From IMG/VR virus record IMGVR_UViG_3300030090_001950, positions 5,007-30,135 of that record: DNA of 25,129 nucleotides; one strand, 5' to 3'. The position numbers were made by a program, and so were the translations under genes. The first letter of the stretch is position 1. Each line of letters starts with the position of its first letter. The notes beneath the pieces were generated by a model that saw nothing but the letters and a program-made list of their open reading frames with translations, ran no database searches and was not told the DNA's origin. Positions 23,047-25,129 of this stretch are shown one piece after another. The stretch comes from a virus.

Positions 23047-23351
23047 TAATTTTCTCCTTTATTAATTATATTATTAATATATTCAACTGCTTTAGCTGAG
23101 TTACCGCCTATATTCCATTCGGTAATATTTTCTATATCTAAACCTTCTTCTCCTAGATAATTTTTACCATTTTTCCAGTTATAAATAGTGGCTATCGTTC
23201 CGTCCTCAAATTCTAATCCCCAATTTACATCTGTTTTGTATTCATCAGAAGGTATAGTTGCAGGAAGTTTACTAACCAATTCTAAATAAGGTATTTCTAT
23301 ATATCCTCTTAAAGAAGTTCCGTTTATATTAGTTGTTCTTTCGTATTTCAT
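23046..23351 (-). CDS. Small conserved phage protein of unknown function (101 aa)
   Basis: NGTSLRGYIEIPYLELVSKL and VNWGLEFEDGTIATIYNWKNGKNYLG, followed by ITEWNIGGNSAKAVEYINNII, form a pattern I have seen in many small phage proteins (G-x-GYI-xxxxL, then W-x-x-EFEDG-xATIYNWK, then W-IGG-S--AV---N). Function is not known to me. It is a compact beta-rich core (residues about 10-65) and a C-terminal helix. It lies in the early-type block with an AAAGG site and a TAATG overlap to the next gene. Confidence 0.75.
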   Translation of the reverse strand: MKYERTTNINGTSLRGYIEIPYLELVSKLPATIPSDEYKTDVNWGLEFEDGTIATIYNWKNGKNYLGEEGLDIENITEWNIGGNSAKAVEYINNIINKGEN

Positions 23352-23365
23352 AAATTTAGTCCTTT

Positions 23366-23452
23366 CTAATAAGTAATTAAAAATAAGTAACCATAAATTA
23401 ATATGGCTAAAATCATTAAAATAAGATTTAATTTAAATAAAAAATTAAGCAT
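23366..23452 (-). CDS. 28-residue hydrophobic membrane peptide
   Basis: A frame too short for normal calling: MLNFLFKLNLILMILA, then ILIYGYLFLITY. Apart from one Lys it is almost entirely hydrophobic and would form one membrane helix. The ribosome site is excellent (AGGGGAG, 8 bases before the ATG), and the frame lies between two genes with no other function for the gap. It could alter the membrane or act as a holin-like or exclusion peptide, but no evidence shows this. It may be a leader peptide instead. Confidence 0.5.
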   Translation of the reverse strand: MLNFLFKLNLILMILAILIYGYLFLITY

Positions 23453-23467
23453 TATAATTCTCCCCTA

Positions 23468-23845
23468 TTAACTAGATACAAATTTAACTTCTAATTTTTT
23501 ATGGTTATCCCATGCTTTTTTAACTTCTTCAGTTTCCCATAAACTTTCTAATGTATTTCCAAGTTCTGGAGCATATACTCTTTCTACTTCAGCTAATTTT
23601 GTAATTGTTTTTCCATTTCTCCATATCTTAATAGTATAATCATCGCTGTAAGTTAAAAGAATATGAACTTCCACTTCATCTCTATATTTAGATGTATTTC
23701 TAATAGTAAAAGATAATCCACCATTTTGACTTTCATGTATAGGTAATGCTTGAAAATCATCGGCTCCTGCACAAATTAACACCATAGGGTGTATTTGGCT
23801 TTTAATAGTTTTTGCTATATTTAATCTATGTTGTTTACTATTCAT
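23468..23845 (-). CDS. Small phage protein of QHRL-AKTI-SQ family, unknown function (125 aa)
   Basis: The N-terminus MNSKQHRLNIAKTIKSQI followed by VLICAGADDFQAL matches a small phage family I recognise by its QHRLE-AKTI-SQLG...(M)TGAK-F start. It continues with LSFTIRNTSKYRDEVEVHILLTYSDDYTIKIWR (beta-rich) and a helical end (LESLWETEEVKKAWDNHKKLEVKFV). Function is unknown. It follows the candidate promoter at 23877-23905 with a leader of about 25 bases and a GGGAG site, so it may head an early transcription unit. Not a known enzyme as far as motifs show. Confidence 0.7.
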   Translation of the reverse strand: MNSKQHRLNIAKTIKSQIHPMVLICAGADDFQALPIHESQNGGLSFTIRNTSKYRDEVEVHILLTYSDDYTIKIWRNGKTITKLAEVERVYAPELGNTLESLWETEEVKKAWDNHKKLEVKFVSS

Positions 23846-23876
23846 TTTTGTTCTCCCTGTTATTATTTATACTCAC

Positions 23877-23905
23877 AATATACACTATTCTTAACTATAA
23901 GTAAA
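23877..23905 (-). promoter_or_regulatory. Candidate sigma70 promoter with shared dyad (second copy)
   Basis: Minus strand -35 TTTACT (23905-23900), a 17-base spacer, and -10 TATATT (23882-23877) lie just upstream of the 125-residue gene. The segment 23891-23905 matches the dyad at 22867-22881 in 14 of 15 positions, so both promoters may share an operator. Confidence 0.55.
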
Positions 23906-23923
23906 GTATTTATTCCCTTTTTT

Positions 23924-25129
23924 TTAACTTTTTATTTTATATTCTTTTTCTATTATTCCTAATTCTTCATTGCCTCTATTATAATTTTTAATCCATACTT
24001 TTTTACCGGTTTTATATGTTCGCAAATGACCTCTTACGCTATGAAATCTATTTTCATGATGTTTTGTATTAATAGAAGTATTTGTATATTTATTAACGAT
24101 ATTAGGATTTATTGTTAAAGTTTTAAATTCGTAATAATTTTGTTTATTTCTATTATGTCTTTTAGAACCTTGACAATTATTAATCTCATTAACAGTTTTT
24201 TCATTACTTATTGCTGATAAAAGTAAAAACAAATTATTGGAAATACCTCGTAAATATTTTATGTTTAAATTAAACAATTCTTCTTGAATTTTATCTAATT
24301 TATTTTCTATATTATTAATAGTCATATCTATTGATCTATCTTTATCATTTAACATAAAAGATTTAATTGTTTTATCAGCTTTTTCTTGTTCTAAATGCTC
24401 TAACCATAAATGAGCAGTTTGTGATACAGTAAATTGTGTTTTATCATTTGCTAATATGTCTAAATGAGTAAAATTGTCCCATTTAGAACCGAAATAACTA
24501 GAAACTAATCTAACATGGTCATTTACTCGAAAATTTTTTAAGTTTAAGTCGTGTTTGCCCCATAAAAATCTATCCGTATGATCAATTCCTTTTGGTTTTA
24601 ATTTTAAATCTATTAAAGACATTTTATTACTAAATAAAAGAGAGTACATAGGAGCTATTATTTTAATTGGATTTTTTCTACTGCCGACATTTCTAAACTC
24701 TTTTATATATAATGTTGATATATAAGGTGTAATCAAGTATAAAAAATCATTGTTTTTTGGCACTTGCGAATTGTAAGTTTTCTTAATATGAAAACCAGAT
24801 ATAAATTCTTCGTTATTATCTTTTACTTCTATCCATGTGTTATCATAAGGTATTTTAATATCAGTAACATTACACCCCTTTGGACAATTTTTATTTATCC
24901 ATTCAGCAGAAGTAGAAAATTTATGGCTATTTCTTAATTGGCTTCTTAGCTCTAATAAATGTTTTTTATCTCTTTTTAATAAAGATCGAGTAAAAAGCAT
25001 TTTCCAATTTTCTTCTTTTTGATTAAAAACATCTAATATATTGTAATTTATTGTTTCTGAACCACAAAAATGAAAAGCCACTTCTGGTTTTTTATAACTA
25101 TGTATAATAGTATCTAAAAATTTATTCAT
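23924..25129 (-). CDS. Hypothetical phage protein with C-terminal RGH-RG motif (401+ aa, start may lie outside)
   Basis: The frame reaches the right edge exactly at an ATG (25129-25127), so the true start may lie further right and no ribosome site can be seen. The body is rich in Asn, Lys, Leu and Ile, mainly helical in the middle (a helical stretch near 250-300, TINNIENKLDKIQEELFNL). I recognise only the C-terminal 40 residues: HSVRGHLRTYKTGKKVWIKNYNRG. This VRGH-R-Y-xGK-VWx-xxxRG signature recurs at the end of many phage and mobile-element proteins of unknown function. The N-terminal part carries Cys/His (CGSETINYN, NKNCPKGCN). No enzyme motif is evident. Confidence 0.65.
   Translation of the reverse strand: MNKFLDTIIHSYKKPEVAFHFCGSETINYNILDVFNQKEENWKMLFTRSLLKRDKKHLLELRSQLRNSHKFSTSAEWINKNCPKGCNVTDIKIPYDNTWIEVKDNNEEFISGFHIKKTYNSQVPKNNDFLYLITPYISTLYIKEFRNVGSRKNPIKIIAPMYSLLFSNKMSLIDLKLKPKGIDHTDRFLWGKHDLNLKNFRVNDHVRLVSSYFGSKWDNFTHLDILANDKTQFTVSQTAHLWLEHLEQEKADKTIKSFMLNDKDRSIDMTINNIENKLDKIQEELFNLNIKYLRGISNNLFLLLSAISNEKTVNEINNCQGSKRHNRNKQNYYEFKTLTINPNIVNKYTNTSINTKHHENRFHSVRGHLRTYKTGKKVWIKNYNRGNEELGIIEKEYKIKS

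Noticed and set aside
1-25129. CRISPR array, insertion sequence or integrase/attachment site
   Set aside because: No regularly spaced direct repeats, terminal inverted repeats with a transposase, or tyrosine/serine recombinase motifs were seen.

Overview
The window is part of the genome of a tailed double-stranded DNA phage, most likely a short-tailed podovirus. All 35 genes I can support lie on the minus strand and are packed with almost no gaps, so transcription runs from high to low coordinates. The DNA is strongly AT-rich, codons end mostly in A or T, and there are many small hypothetical genes. This fits phages of AT-rich marine bacteria such as SAR11-type alphaproteobacteria, but the host is an inference. 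I see no integrase, RNA polymerase, DNA polymerase, lysis gene, tRNA, CRISPR array or insertion sequence.

In order of transcription, the right part (25129 to about 20879) is an early-looking block of small genes plus a RecB/Cas4-like PD-(D/E)XK nuclease. Two sigma70-like promoters there share a near-identical 15-bp dyad over their -35 boxes. The middle (20808 to 15540) is a replication and DNA-modification block: an OB-fold/SSB-like protein, an Hjc-like nuclease, a winged-helix protein, a primase zinc-ribbon protein, a TOPRIM-helicase, a Cro-like HTH protein, a ParB-domain/DNA-methyltransferase fusion, a YkgJ-type cysteine-cluster protein and a DUF1376-type protein. The primase zinc domain and the TOPRIM-helicase are separate, overlapping reading frames.

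From 15539 to 15078 lies the only long non-coding stretch. It has GC-rich patches, phased T-tracts, short repeats and candidate promoters directly upstream of the terminase genes, so it is the best candidate for the packaging (cos/pac) site and late-operon leader.

The left part (15077 to 1) is the virion block in podoviral order: small and large terminase, a small unknown protein, portal, a small conserved protein, scaffold, major capsid protein, decoration-like protein, HHH-like protein, head-tail adaptor, a 43-residue basic protein, tail nozzle/stabilisation protein, GNAT-like protein, and three internal or ejection proteins. The last of these runs off the left edge. Many gene junctions are stop-start overlaps (TAATG or ATGA), which suggests translational coupling along a long late transcript.
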